Shown in pieces: positions 26,701 to 40,698 of a DNA stretch of 64,000 nucleotides. The notes under the pieces were generated by a model, which was not told the origin of the DNA, did no database searches, and saw only the letters and a list, made by a program, of their open reading frames with translations. The position numbers and the translations under genes are program-made. The stretch comes from Paramecium pentaurelia (Eukaryota > Ciliophora > Oligohymenophorea > Peniculida > Parameciidae), in contig CAJJDO010000125.1 in NCBI GenBank assembly GCA_905183005.1, forward strand, positions 5,333 to 69,332. The letters are read 5' to 3'. Each line of letters begins with the position of its first letter. Within the stretch, counting starts at the first letter, position 1.

Positions 26701-29700
26701 AAAGAAGGAAAGTTGAAACCACCAAAACCTGTTATACATTAATTTGAAACAGAAATAATGAATTAAGTTAATAAAAATCCTTATGCAAATTGTTTATTAT
26801 ATATGCTTTTGGCTAGTATTAAGTAGAAATAAACAGAATAAAGATCATTTTTAGTTGATTCATTAAAGTTTTTACAATAAGCAGAGAAGGAAGAGTAATT
26901 ACATATTGAAAATGGAATTAATGATGCTATCTTTGTTATGTCTACATTATGTGATAATATTGATACTCAAAGTACATCAAATAATGTATTTCCATATAAT
27001 ATGTTGTATAATCCATAATATATTAAATCTACATAAGTACCTCGTAAACCAATTTTAATTAGTAGAAATTCAGAATCTGTAACATTTAAATTGCCACCTT
27101 TCAAACCAAAATTATTAGATATGATAGCTATTGATTAAGCAAAAAAGACTATTACTAGTATGGCAATATTTGGAAAAATAAGTGCAAATGGAGTAAATGT
27201 ATCTCTTACTTGTAATGATTTAAATAATACTGGAATTAGATAGAAAATAGGAGCAATAGTTACTATGAATGGATTACAAAGGAATGAAAAATATTGTTTT
27301 GCTGTTGCAGCTTATGATGGTACTGAAGGTGTATCAAATGGAATTGGAGAAACAGGAGATGATATTACAACATTACATCCATTACCATTACCTTTATTAG
27401 CATCATATTTATGTAAAGTTGCATATTAATTATCTAATTTTGATATTTGTGAAGAGGCTGCTGATTTTTGTATTATGTAATTTACAGAAGATAGTGAATT
27501 TATAGATCGTTAATTACACAATGAACTTAATCCAATTCATATTAAAAGATTACTCTAATAAAGAATTAAATCAGTTAGTTTAATGGAAATATAAAATTTA
27601 ACAGAAACTTTATTAATTAAAGCTAAATGTTTGTAAAAGAAGATTACAAATACAGGAACTTAAGCTTAGAAACATATAGTATTATTAAAGATTTGCAATT
27701 ATTTATTGCTTTCTTTAGAAACTTCATTATGTTGTAGACATTTTACAATTGCTAAAAGAATTGTAGCTGAATTATACAATATGTTAGAATCATTTTAATA
27801 AGAAAAACCATTATAAGTATTTCACTTGTTACTTAAAGCATAAATTATTATAGTTGAAATACCTAAACAATATTGGGATGCCAATCTACGTATATTATCA
27901 GCTAAATTTACATATGAAATATTAAAAGTATGTATGAAATTAAATGAAATTACATTGGGAAGAAGAGTTATAACTGCAGAATTATAATCATTTAATAGAA
28001 AGTGGTATTAAGTACCTAAAATAATCATGATTGAATAAGTAGAAGACACAAAAAAGGATACTAAAAAAGATGTCAAAAAGGGAGGTAAACCATAATAAAT
28101 AGATGAACCTGCATAACCACCTAAATAAGTACCTAAGTTAATTAGAGAATTATATGAAGTGAATTCAACTGTTTAAGATTATTTAGAAGAAACTTTATTG
28201 GCTATGAATGATGAATTTGGTGATTATGTTCCTTCATTTGTTGAAAAATGGAAAGAATAAATTGATCAATTGATTCCCTACATGGAAAATCCATCTGATC
28301 AAATAGATAAGATATTTAGTGAATTATCAATAAGGTTAGAATATTGGGAATGTATAAAAGATTTATCTACTGCCACTTAAAAATTACCAAAATAACACCC
28401 AATTTATATTGAAATGTTATGTAAATTAATAAGGAGAATGATTTAAAGTAATATAGATTATAAAATTATTTAACCACTAGCTGTTTTTAATGAATAATTT
28501 TAACCTAGTGTTGCTTTAGCAAATGATATTACTTAAATTTAACAAAAATGTATCTAATTGGATATTGAGTTTTATCCTGCCTTATTACCAGAATTGATTA
28601 TAGATAAAAATACTAATAAAGTAGGAAATGATGATGCCATTTAATTATTTGAAGAATTTAATACAAAAAAAACTTAATTGTTAGAATAATTAAAAATTGA
28701 AGGTTAAACAATAAATAGATTTGGAATAATGTCAAAGGCAAAAAGATTTGAATATGTATAATTATGGAGAAGTGAATTAAGTTATTTGAAAGCTATATTG
28801 TCTTATAAAAGTAATAGAATTAGATTAGTTGATGTGGATTGTTTTGTTTCTGTCTTTAATTTAGATATTGAACATTTAAAAGAATTGATAAATGAAAATG
28901 AATCTTAAAAACAAATTAAATAATAATAATAAGCATTATAATAATAAAAAGAACAATAATTATAATAACTTTAATAATAATCATAATAAAAGTAACCTCC
29001 TGCAAAATAACCTCCAGGAAAATAATAAGTTTAATAACCAATTGTAGAATTAAGTGAAGAAGAAGAATTAATATAATTATCAACTCAAATTATTAAAAAT
29101 GTTGCAGATGCTTGTGGATTTGCTGTTTGGAGTAAACAATATATTGTTATGTTAAATCATGTTAAATTTTTATATAATTTTTTATTAAAAGAATAAATAA
29201 CTCCATTTATTCATTTAGGATAATGTTGGTAAGACTTATGTTTTATTGGAAATTGTATTAATATGTTAATAAGAGAGGTCAAAGATCATGGTTGGTTTTA
29301 AGTAAAAGAATAGGCAGAAAATGAATTGGCATTACAACCACACATGCCATAATAAGATTTTGTATTTGAACCACCTTTACCCAATACTGAACCAATTAGA
29401 CCATCTTTACTTACTTAATTATCTAAAGATTGTTGGTTCAGTAAATATAAAGATATGGATTTATTAGCTAATATTATGGCATATATTGTATAATCATTAA
29501 TGGTGGAGTAAAAGTGGAATAGTTTAATAGGAATATCAAGATAATTTTGTAATTTAACCACTCATTATTATTCTTAATATATTTTACCATTTACAATTCA
29601 TGCATAAACTATCTTATTTAAAGAAGCTTAAAATAAAACATAATTAAAATAAGAAGAACTTAATGCAAGAACACAAGCCTTTTAGGTTTGGGAATAAACA

Positions 29701-32700
29701 AAGAAAAAGAAAACTAGATCATCATTGTTAACTTAAGAGATACCTTAAGAAGAATAGGATTATCGTGCAGATAGAGAAATGTTAATATAATAAATTCATT
29801 TATTATAACAAAAATAAGATTTCATAGAGAATTAATTAAAAGTAAGTGAAAAGCTCATTTAAGAAATAAATAGAGATGCAAATTAAGCTTTAGAAAATTT
29901 GAAATAAGCAAGAAAATTATATGAAAAATTTGCTATAGATGATGAATTGTTAAGTAAAGAAAGCATACAATTAGAATTTAATTCTGAACAATTTTTATTG
30001 AAATAGACTACAATAGATAAGAAGTAATTACAATTGATGGATTAAACGTTGAAATAAAAGAAGAAAAATCACAAATAGTTTGGTATGTAAGTAATTTCTA
30101 AATATAAATTAACATGTGAATTATTACATAAAAGACAAGAGAAATTTGCATAGGCATTGGCTTTAAAAGAATTGGGATCATTGAATTTTGCAATGTAGAA
30201 TTATGCTTAAGCTGAAGAATCATGGAGTGAAAGTTTGGATACAATATTTTAAAGAATATTTGTATTAAAAAGTAGTGCATTCAGATAAATTATATAGGAA
30301 TGTAATAAAAATAATTAATTACTTGCATAAACTTATGGTATTCAATAATGTTTAATTGGTGTTACATTGTGTTCTATATTAGCATATAATTGTTATTATT
30401 CTAATTGTCATTAATAAAGAGAAAGTGCAATTTTGGCATCTGAATTAGTATCTTCAGTACTAAAATTATAAATGATTAATGGATTGGATTGGTAAGCATT
30501 TATTCACTCTAAAGAAGTTGCAATTGGAAATATATTTAATGATAGATATGTATTAGATCCAGCTGAATTGGCTTTGTCTTGTGAAAGATGTGCCTGGCTA
30601 TTGTTAGATAGAGATGAAGCTTTAAGAGCAGTTCCTCTAATTAATTTACTTGGAGAATTAAGCAATAGATTATAAAGTAATTTCTATTCAGTACGTGCTA
30701 AATTATTAAGATCAATAGCCTTGTCATCTATTGGATATATTAATTAAGCATATTAAGCTTTATTATAAATTGCAAATGAGAAGGATTTACCAGATTAATC
30801 AAGTTCACTTTGGTAATCTAGAGTTTCAGGAAAATGGTGGTATTCAAATTTAGAATGGAATAATTCAATACCTCCTTATGACGAGAAACATACACAATTA
30901 ACAGAAAAGATACTCAAAGAATTAGAGTTAACTAGAGAATTTGGTTTGAAATATGGTTTATAGAATGAGAATATTTTCAATTATGCTGTTGCACTTTTAG
31001 TTTATAATATACATTCTGGGGATATTATTGAAAAATGGGAAATCAATGATTTAAGATGTAAATTCTTAATAAAAGTTGAATCTATATTGAGAAATACTTT
31101 AAATAAATTGAATTAGGAAGAATAAATAGAATAAAAAATATTGACTAAACCAAAGGAGGAAATCTTAGCTGATCCAAAAATGGAAGATTATTATCATTTA
31201 TAAGGAACAACTAAATAAATTGGAGTAACAAATAATTAAGAAGCTTTAACATATTTATAAAAAAGAGAAGAGAGAATGTATATGATGGCAAGATCTAGAA
31301 ATTTAATGGCAAAAGTTAATGTTAGTATGGGTTAAATTACAAGAGCATTGTATATATTCAAATATGCAATTGAGAATTTATAATCATATACACTTGAATT
31401 GTCTACAAATGAGAATGGTGAGGAATTGGAAAATTTACCTTGGGATCAATTAAAACCATAAGGAGTAGTTGAGGATAAGAAGGGAGCTAAAAAAGCACCT
31501 GAAAAGAAAGGTAAGGAAGGAAAAGAATCTAAAGATAAACCTATTGCAGATGAAGCACCTGCTGTAAAAACAGATGCATAAATAAAATTAGAAGAAACAA
31601 TTTTATAAATTGTTGAAGCAAGAAAAACTAGACATTCAATTAATATATATTATTGGATTAAATTAAGAACTGAATTAACATTATTATTGTATAGACATAA
31701 TCGACATGATGAAGCTTTAGAATATATGGAAATTTTGATGAATGATTGCAAATAATTTAATGATAATTTTCATTAAAGATTAATAATTGAATATCAAGCA
31801 AGAATATAATTTAAGAAAGGAAAATCAGTTGAATCCATTAAGAAATTTAAAGAAGCTATAGAAATTGGTTAAAAGAATTTCCATTAAGATCCTTAAATGA
31901 TTGTTTTATATGGTGATCTTGGAGAAATATATTATGAAAAAAATGAATTATAAGAAGCCAAACAATAATTTTATGATGCTTATTAAATGGCTGAATAATT
32001 AATGTAGATGATTAATTATGGATATGGAGTAGTACCTAATTGGAATTAAAAATGTGGATAAGAAAAGATTTAGATTTGCTAAGATTTGTGTGTTCCATTG
32101 GAAATAGAATAAGAAATATTAAAAAAGACTGATAAATAAATAAAAACTACTAAGAAAGATGAAAAGAAAAAAGATGATGGTAAAGTAGTAAGAAAGGGAG
32201 CTGATAAGTAAACAAAAAAAGATAATATTGATAAACCATAAATGCCAATAAAGGGATTAAATTAATTACCTAATTTTAATTTCATTTAACCAACAAAACT
32301 TACATATACAACAGTAGATATAGATACAATTAATAATACATAATATCAATATAATTGTTATTTAAAGAACATTGAATTATGGTAGAGAGCATCATTAAGA
32401 TATGTTGATATAATGATTACATTAAATTAAGCTAATGAGAATTCTACAATATCAATAGATTCTTAAGAATCATCAGTTGCTTCAGATTCAGAAAGTGATA
32501 AATCTTCAGTTAAAGATATATTTGATATTAATGTAATTAGTGAAATTGTTAATAAAATTGATACTTCAATTAGTAAAAGTATAAATGTTCCTATAAGTTT
32601 CAGATTAGAATTGTATTATTTATAAAGTAAGATATTTAAAATGAGATTTGTTTAATTACTATTAAATTTACAATAAAAGTATTTTATGAAATATTTATCT

Positions 32701-34157
32701 GGTAAAAATAAGAAATATGCTGATTTCTATGAAAAAAGACCTCATAGAGATTTAGTAAGAAATAAATACTTTTTACTTATTCCTCCATTTTGTTAATTAC
32801 TTAAAGAATAGGGATTATAATATCTTATGTAAGCAAAAGAAAGTTTGTCAAAAGCTATTAGTGTAATTAGAGGAGAAGCTGTGTTATTTGAATATAATAG
32901 AAAACCAGAAGATATCTTAGTTGCAATGGCTGAGATTTGTTTATTTATTAGAGAATATCGAGTGAGATAAGGATACAGATATGTGAAGGTTGATTATTTA
33001 TAATCCTTAATTAATTCTAAGAGTAATTATTATTATTAATATATTTAGATACTGAATAAAATAAAATAGATTTGGAATAATAATTAATTAGTATGGAAAG
33101 ATCAGATAGATTGGAATAACTTAATTTAGAATTAGAAGCATAAAGTTATCTAAAATATGCAATTGAATTAGTTAAAGCAAGACAAGAATTATTAGAAAAT
33201 TTTGCTGCAGTTGCACTAACACCATTACCAGATGTAAATAAATTGGCACTAGAAATTTATACTGAAATAATCGAATAAGATTATTAATATAAGAAAAAAT
33301 ATAATCCTATGTTATTTGATGAATCCAAGAAAAAAGTTGGTGTTTCATCAATGGATGTTTTATAATTTATTTAAAAAGTATGGAGAGAAGCAAAAGTAAT
33401 GACTTTTAGTGGAGCATATTTATAAAGAATGATTTCTAAAACTCATCGTTTCTTAAAATTACATATGTAATCTTATCAAAAATGTTTGATAACTTCATTA
33501 GAGGTAGCCCCAAAAAATGATGTGAATGCTGTATTTATAGATGAAGGCATAATTGTTACTAAATTATTGTATAATCCTGTTGCACATGAATTTAAAGTTC
33601 TTTATGTTTTAGGAGGATTAAATAAGGACAAAATTATTACTTCATTATCTAAAGAAGAAAAGGATAAATTAATAATATCAGATGAAAAAAATGTATTATA
33701 TGGTAATATATATATTACTGATGCCAATATTTCTATGCTTTTATAAGATGCTCTGAATTTATAATCTAAAATGAAGGAATCAGATTAATAATCATAAAAG
33801 ATGAAAGAAAGAGATTACAAACATCATAAAAAGGCATTCTATAAATTAATTGAATAACTAGGATTCTATTTCTTCTAAAAACCAAGTATAATTTATATTA
33901 ATTTAGGCACAATTTAAATGTAAAATGGTTAAACCCATGAGACTGTTAAAAAGAATGTAGCATTTAAAAAATCAGAATCCTTTATGTAAGAATAAAATGA
34001 ACCAGATATTCTTGCAAAATATGAAGCAATAGTTCCAGAATTAACTCATGATAACATAACCATTTTAATCAATTTATTCAATGATTAAGGAGTATTGTCC
34101 ATAAATCACAATTATTTAGCTATTTTAAGATATTTCCATCATTAGAAATATAAATGA
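23740..34157 (+). CDS. CFAP54: cilia- and flagella-associated protein 54 (CFAP54 / FAP54)
   Basis: The largest clean gene: 3,446 residues with three introns, 23890-23912 (23 nt), 24120-24147 (28 nt) and 33023-33048 (26 nt); the spliced length is an exact multiple of three. The N-terminal region matches the conserved CFAP54 domain (DUF4486): NSNYYLIYNGTVYIFDICRV, then AIEFLAFCITSMEG, then TSIKYLDWRIKLYVELAHIY. A fibronectin-III-like segment near residues 1110-1190 (NGLQRNEKYCFAVAAYDG, then GIGETG) is also typical. The rest is alpha-helical with TPR-like repeats, interrupted by Lys- or Gln-rich linkers (about 28920-29040 and 31480-31580). CFAP54 is a scaffold of the C1d projection of the central-pair apparatus in motile cilia and is about 3,000 residues in animals. 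The identification is from remembered motifs, not alignment. It shares a promoter region with OSCP1. Confidence 0.9.
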
Positions 34158-34266
34158 GATTATTAATACATTTAAATTAATATTAATTATGTTAGAATTA
34201 ATAAAATGATAGAATTTGACAAAATGCTATAAATATATTCTAGCCTTTCTAAATAATAATTGAATA

Positions 34267-36540
34267 ATGGACAATCTAATCCAATAAAAATGTTTTAAAC
34301 ATGATCAAGATTTTTTAGCTGTTCAAATTGCTTAAGAAAATAAAGATGAGAATAAATATTTTTGTCCTTAATGCTTAATTGATCTTATAACTAATAAAGA
34401 ATTGATACTAATAAGTTAAGCAAAGATACAAATAGAGAATAAAAAAAAGGAGATTTCTAAAAGAATATAAGAACAATGTTAAGAAAAAATAACTTTAATG
34501 AGCAATATAAAAAAAAGTATAGAAGAATTATAATGTCCTATAAAACAAGTGTTTACTTCAATTATTGGAGAAATTGAATAATTAAAAAGCGAAACCTGTA
34601 ATTAACTTTAATAAAGTCAGATAATTACTTCTGAAACTTAAATCTTTGATTAAGATTTAAAATTATTAAAAGATGATTAGAGTAGTTTATCAACATAAGA
34701 AGAAATCGATGAATAATTAAAAAAATAAGTATTCCTTTAAATTAAATACTCTTATTATTCTTAATAATTAAATGAAATTCTTAAATAATTTGAAAAAATA
34801 GCATCCTTACATAATGATAGTTTTGATAATTCTGATAGTACTTCAGAATAAGGCAATCCTAAAGACTATGTAATTTTTTATATTTATATAGAAAACGATA
34901 TCTTAAAAGTGTAAAATTCATAATCAATAATTAAAAATGCTAAAACTTGATTAAAATAATAAAGTCTAAAAATATGCCTGTATTTAATGTATATCAGAAA
35001 CATAAGGAAAATACATAACACCTACTTAAGTGTAATAATCTTTTCATGATTACTTATAACAATCAGAAAAGTTATTAAAATATTTTTAGTAATTAAAAAA
35101 GCAATCTACTAGTAACAAAATAAGTTTGTTAAATAAAATAAGGTAAATGTACATATAAAATATAAATTAATATATTTAATAATTAGAAGAAAATGAAAAG
35201 TCTTTTAAAAATATTATTGAGACAAATTTATTATATAAGGATCATAACATATTTTTATTAGAATAAGAATTATAATTAAAAATATTGGAACCAGTATATT
35301 CAAAAGAAAGTCCAGATAATTATTATAATATAATTAAAAGAGAATTAGAATATGAGAAAAATTTGTAAATCAAATTTGAAGAAAGTATGTAAGAATTGAT
35401 TAAATACGAAATTCAAAATTCTAATCAAATATATATTGAATAATTAGAGCATTAAGACCTTTTGAAAAAACTAGTAAACAATATTCAATTAGAAAATTTA
35501 GTATAAGACAATAATCTCATATCAGAGAATTCTAAAGATGATGAAGAAATTTTAAATTTAGAAAAATAAATAAATAGTTTTCTATCTAAAAAAATGACAA
35601 TATGTTTAAAGTATAATTAATTGTTATAAATATTTGAAAATCGTAATATTTTATAGATTGAAGAAGCACAATTGATTTAGAAATTAAGTGATGAATAAAA
35701 AAAACTAAAAGCCAAAAAAATCAATAGTGAAATAGGGGAAGAATAATTTTAAATATAATAAGAAAAGTAAAATAGACATTTAGAAAGATTAATGACTAAC
35801 ATTAATTCAACCTCGTATTTTAATTACACATAAAAAGAAATTACAACATAAGACTTTGATAAAAACTAAAGTATTGAAAAGGAAATAAATTAGGTTATAT
35901 ATAAATTTTTTAATTTGTAGTATAGGTTCATAATTGGTCGATTTGAAGCCCTAAAAATAGCATAGAATACTTCTTATTTCCCTTAATATGATAATAGTAC
36001 TAAATTATCTACCTTATAATTAGTTAATTCAAAATTAATTAAATGTAATTATATTCTTATAATTAACTATTAGCCTCTTAAGGAGTATTTGGATTAGCTG
36101 TCATATAACCTCCATTACCAAGTGATAAAGTATCAACATTCATTTTTTAAATAAATGTATAATATTTAATAATATTAGAAATCACAATCTCTAGCAGGAG
36201 TTGGAATTTGTAACTTGTAGGCAGCTAAAGGCTTTAATTATGATATGACTGCAAATCATTAATCCAAAAGCCATAATGCTTATCTTGTATGTTCTAATGG
36301 ATATTAAATTTCAAGTAAATTAGGTTATACTAATATTAAATTTACATTTGAAAATAATGGAATCATACAATGTGAATATAATCCAATGAACTTAAGATTA
36401 AATTTAAAAAATTTGAATGTATAAAACTAATATAATAGTATTAGGATGGAAGAACTTATTAAGTCGATTTGGTTAAAAATAGTTTAATTATGTCTCCATG
36501 TGTTATGCTAAGTGGAGATGCAGAAATAGAAATATTATGA
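34267..36540 (+). CDS. TRIM-like protein: zinc-binding N-terminus, coiled coil, SPRY/B30.2-like C-terminus
   Basis: 724 residues after four introns (34870-34891, 36045-36073, 36157-36178, 36419-36444; 22, 29, 22 and 26 nt). ATG at 34267 gives MDNLIQQKCFKHDQDF. The first 35 residues contain a Cys/His set (CFKH...YFCPQCLIDL) like a B-box or other small zinc finger. Residues about 45-560 are coiled-coil, rich in Gln, Lys and Glu. The C-terminal about 150 residues resemble a SPRY/B30.2 fold: GVFGLAVIQPPLPSDK, GVGICNLQAAKGFNYD, HNAYLVCSNGYQISS, IKFTFENNGIIQCEYNP and SPCVMLSGDAEIEIL. The zinc/coil/SPRY order is that of TRIM ubiquitin ligases, but no complete RING is visible, so ligase activity is unproven. 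Three introns fall within the SPRY-like part. Confidence 0.8.
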
Positions 36541-36649
36541 AAATTTTGATGTATTAAAAAATCTTATTATTATGTTATTGGAATTCTATATATATTATAA
36601 TTGAATATTATAATTTTTAAAACATAAATATTGCAAGATCAAAGTTAAA

Positions 36650-37823
36650 TCAAACATAGTTGTTTAGGTTACTGCGATGATAATATGCTTTATTAATTTT
36701 CCATAGTTTATAATGACTTGTGAATTTCCAAAAGTAGTAAAATTAAATAATGTCTTAAGCATTTTTAGTTTTAATCTTATATAATGGAAATAATTTACAA
36801 GATGGGATAAGAATTCATATTGTTTACCATATCTACACATTCCACATTCAAATATTGCAATTTCTTTAGTTGTCCAAGTTTCTTAATGATTAAAAATAAT
36901 AATAATACCAAAAGGAAAATCATTTCTTAATGGAGATATTAGAATATCTAAAACATCTTATTAAAGTAATGAATAAACATTGGTATTTGTTTGTTATTGT
37001 TATTATTGTTCAGTTTATTCTTGATTTGGTGAATCATTATCAAGAATCTTCTTTTTTCTTCCAGGTTTCTTTTCCTTAAATTTATAATGTAATATAAACT
37101 TGTTTGAGTTCTTTTTTTGAATCAATTAAGACCTTTTCTTTCATAAACTCTGCCAATTTTTGATCACTCTTATAATACAATTAGACCACAACACTAAGAA
37201 GACTCTCTAATGCATTGACCCACAAAGGTTAAGTTCCTTTTAATCTATATTGTCCTCCTTATGGCAATTTCTTAGTGAATATGATTGGAGTAATTGAGTT
37301 TGGCGGTAAAAACTTACTATGTAAAAATAATAAGAAAAAATAAATGATGTATATATGGATTAGAGTTGAGATTGAATTGAAAATGATCTTACTCTAATAA
37401 TACTTCGTCAATTAATGCATCTTAATTACTTTTCTTTTTGTATTGATTTATTTATTATGTTGGAAGCTCTAAATATCCGGTACTAAAATAATAATAAAGG
37501 AAGGAATTAAAATATAAGAGTAGAATATGAAAAACTACATTTGTAGTTGTTAATAATTGTAATAGATTGATAGTTACATACATATGAGAGCCTTATCGAG
37601 CAAGATGTTTAATTTATTAGATGACTTATTTTTGTTATTCTTTAACTCTAAAGGAATTGCATTACAAATTAATTGCTAAATTAATGTGGATACAAGTACT
37701 AGCCTTTTCAGCACTGCCATCCATTTTTATAACTTTTCGTATGCTTAAATCGAGTCCATTTATATCTTCAAATTAAGTGCAATTATATTTATTTTGTTAC
37801 TTTTCATCTGACATATCGTTCAT
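36650..37823 (-). CDS. SANT-domain chromatin protein (MIER/MTA-like)
   Basis: Starts at ATG 37823 (MNDMSDEKQQNKYNC) and ends at TGA 36650-36652. The C-terminal part is a good SANT domain once two introns (27 and 23 nt) are removed: ETWTTKEIAIFECGMCRYGK, then FLSHLIKTKNAQDIIQFYYF and WKFTSHYKLWK. The block with FYY-WK is typical of SANT domains in ELM2-SANT corepressors that bind histone deacetylases. Upstream lies an AT-hook-like basic patch (EKKPGRKKKILD) and a helical region (LWVNALESLLSVVVQLYYKS). An ELM2 motif is not convincing. Two introns appear unusually long for this genome: about 76 nt near 37320-37395 and at least about 56 nt near 37480-37540; these could instead contain short exons. 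It is tail to tail with the TRIM-like gene (110 bp). Confidence 0.75.
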
Positions 37824-38450
37824 TATCTCCTACCAACTAAATATAATCTAAAGCAGAACCTATCTAAAAATGAATAATGCTTATTGAAAATAATTAATTT
37901 GTTTCATAATAATTCTTAACCCTTATATTCTAAAGCAATGATTAGTTACTTTTCATAATGAAAAAACATTATCATAAGAAATCAACTTGTCATTCATGAA
38001 CTTTATATTTCATTTCCATTTATTTATCTTTTTATTTTCAATCTGTCTCCTTTCTAAAAATATTTAATGTACTTCTCAATTTCCAACTCTTATTTTTTAT
38101 TTACTATACATCATAACTAATGCAATCAATGATATTCTAATAAATCTTAAAGGATAGACAACAAAATAAAAATATTAATGGAAAGCCTTAATTACATATT
38201 ATTTCATTATGAGTTTTTATTTTACTATAAGAATTGGAAACCTAGACAAAATATGTAGACTTCTTTAATTTTCTCCTTTATTTTCATAATTGAGTCAAGA
38301 AAAACTAATCATTTGGAATTATATTAAAATCGAATAGAAAAGCTTAGGATTTTGATAATATAATTGTATCGAACTTATGTTAACAAGTATTTGTGTTATT
38401 AAGTACTTTTATAATAATAAAAAAAAGCAAATTTAATTTGATAATTTATA
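37824..38450. other. intergenic, about 630 bp
   Basis: AT-rich region between the start of the SANT gene and the stop of the next minus-strand gene. Only short frames are open on either strand, the longest being about 25-30 codons near 38190-38290. None is supported as a gene. Confidence 0.45.
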
Positions 38451-39412
38451 TCATTTATCAAATATAGCAAAAGCTGATATAGGTCTTGGAACATCCATTT
38501 TAATGCTTACTTTTTTTGATTTCTTTATATTATCACATCCTTTATAATCAGTTCTTGAATACTATAAAATATTGTAAAATTAATTAAATTACTAATTTTT
38601 TAAGTGTTTCATTTTAACTTAATATACTTTTCATATCACTTTTATAAGTATTACTTTCTCTCATTTTCATAGGACTAGTATCATCTTTTTAACCTTAAGT
38701 TACACTATTACGAAATCCTAAAGATGAATTTGCATGACCATAAGTTCTAATACTTTCCATTTTACTTTATTATTCTGATTTTTGAAGACAAGATATTCTT
38801 AACTAAATTAGCATTATAAAATTTGTATACTTTTTTATCTACTTTAGAATCTGGTGATAAAATTGGATCTTTAAATACTGGTTAACCTGGTACACTTTTT
38901 CTTAATCTTTTTTACTCACTTTCAGTTTTTTGTTCTTATTTATATACTCTAATAGAACTCCTATAATCTTTTTCTTAATGAATTTCTGATGATTATTATT
39001 GATATTTTTTCATATAATGTCCTTCATTAAACATCATCAATTTCACATTAGTTTTGTTTGATGAAGTATGTACATTTCTAAAGGGATCACTTTAAGAATC
39101 AATTCCACTGAATAAAGCCTTCTTTTTGCCTGATTTCTATATTGGTGTATCTTAATTAGCCTGATTAGAATAATAATTTACTTAAACAATAGTATCAGTA
39201 ACTTTATATGTAGGAGAGTTCATTCTATTTTCCTTTGCTTTTTTACATGATTCAATTAATGCTTTTTACATAAGTTAACTGTTGTATAATAATTCTCTAT
39301 CTTATTATACAGATTTATTAGTTTTAAGAGGAGTAGATGTAACAGCTCCAAGAGATTGAACTTTTGATAGGGCTGATTTTGTATTAGATTAATACATTGT
39401 TAAAATAGACAT
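38451..39412 (-). CDS. hypothetical Ser/Lys/Gln-rich protein
   Basis: ATG at 39412 (MSILTMYQSNTKSALSKVQS) and TGA at 38451-38453. Introns of 28 nt (GTATACAAAT...ATTTAG, near 38820-38850) and 31 nt (near 38562-38592) restore one frame; 300 residues. The protein is rich in Ser, Lys and Gln, with no membrane helix or signal peptide and little predicted order apart from short helices; the end is MDVPRPISAFAIFDK. No family is recognised. It lies 34 bp downstream of another minus-strand gene and probably has its own promoter. Confidence 0.75.
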
Positions 39413-39446
39413 TTTAAATATGTTATTAAATTTTATTTTGTTTTAA

Positions 39447-40604
39447 TCATTCCAATTATTCATTTGTTAGTATATTATATCTTCTATTTACACTATTAAT
39501 ACTAATTTTTTTTTTATGTTATATTTAATCTATCGAAATAACTTCATGATTATGTCTTTCACTTCTTTATGGTGATACATTACCAGATACACTATTTGAT
39601 TTTTTCTTATTTTTACCATCTCTATTTCTAACTTTACCAAACGTTCCTTCAAATCTTTTTGATCTTTCTTATGATAAATCCAAAGAATGATCATTACTCT
39701 ATTCTTCTTTTTGAATATTGGAATTTTAGACATTTATTTCATTCTCAGATGTTTAAATAGCATTATCCTTTAATTAATGATGTAGAAATGTAGGAGAAGA
39801 TTCAATTAATGTTTTTTAATTTTTTCCATTTTATTAATATTCAATAATCTAATCCCCATTTGTAACATTATTAAACAATTATTGTTATCCAAAAGAGATT
39901 CTATTTTGCTTATGAAAAATTGGTTCTTATTATGAGATTGTCTAACTTGGAGTATCTCTCATAAGTACAGGTTAAGATTAAGAAACATCTGATTCAGTCT
40001 TCATTACTTTATATTAATAATTGTAACTATTCTACATAGCTAATTTTGTAATCTTTTCTTTTAATTAATCCTTGAGTATATTAGTTTTCATCAACTTCTC
40101 ACTCAATTTATTCGAAAGTTGAGATGTTGATGCAAGTTTATTTGAAGATTAATATTAACTGTAATTTTATTCTTAAACTCTATTAATTAAAGACTTTAAA
40201 GGATCTAGATCAGTTGTTATTATTTTCTTTATCATTGATTAAAATTTATCATTACTTCCTTATTTAGGTGTGTATTTTTAATCAGATGAGTACCATGATT
40301 TATTATTACTAATAGGATATTATTCATAACATTAAGTTGAAGTTTCTGTAAAATATTAATTCACTATTTGAAGAACTTTTGTTAATAAAGCAGAGTATTA
40401 CAAAGTATCAAACATTTATAAAAACTTATCTTTATTACCACATCTTTATATAAATAGTTTATTTAATTGATGATTTCCATGTACAATTGATAGAAAGAGA
40501 AATATATTGCATTACAAATTTTAATCATATAGATCTGTTTTATTTGAAAAACTATTAGTCATTGGTTTTTTTGCATTAGGACTCAAGTAAATTGTGTTAT
40601 TCAT
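39447..40604 (-). CDS. hypothetical Gln/Ser/Asn-rich protein
   Basis: Intronless 385-residue frame from ATG at 40604 (MNNTIYLSPNAKKPMTNSF) to TGA at 39447-39449. Low-complexity composition with a helical segment near residues 150-190 (KLSEKLMKTNILKDQLKEKI) and a basic serine-rich stretch near residue 330 (KNKKKSNSVSGNVSPQRSER). No known domain, signal peptide or membrane segment. It is divergent from the gene at 40699 with 94 bp between start codons. Function unknown. Confidence 0.75.
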
Positions 40605-40698
40605 TCCCTTTTATAATTAATGTAAGTTACAATCGAAGTGTCTAAAATAAATGAATTGCCATATTATTTTTTCATCCTATAATTATTTTATTAATATA

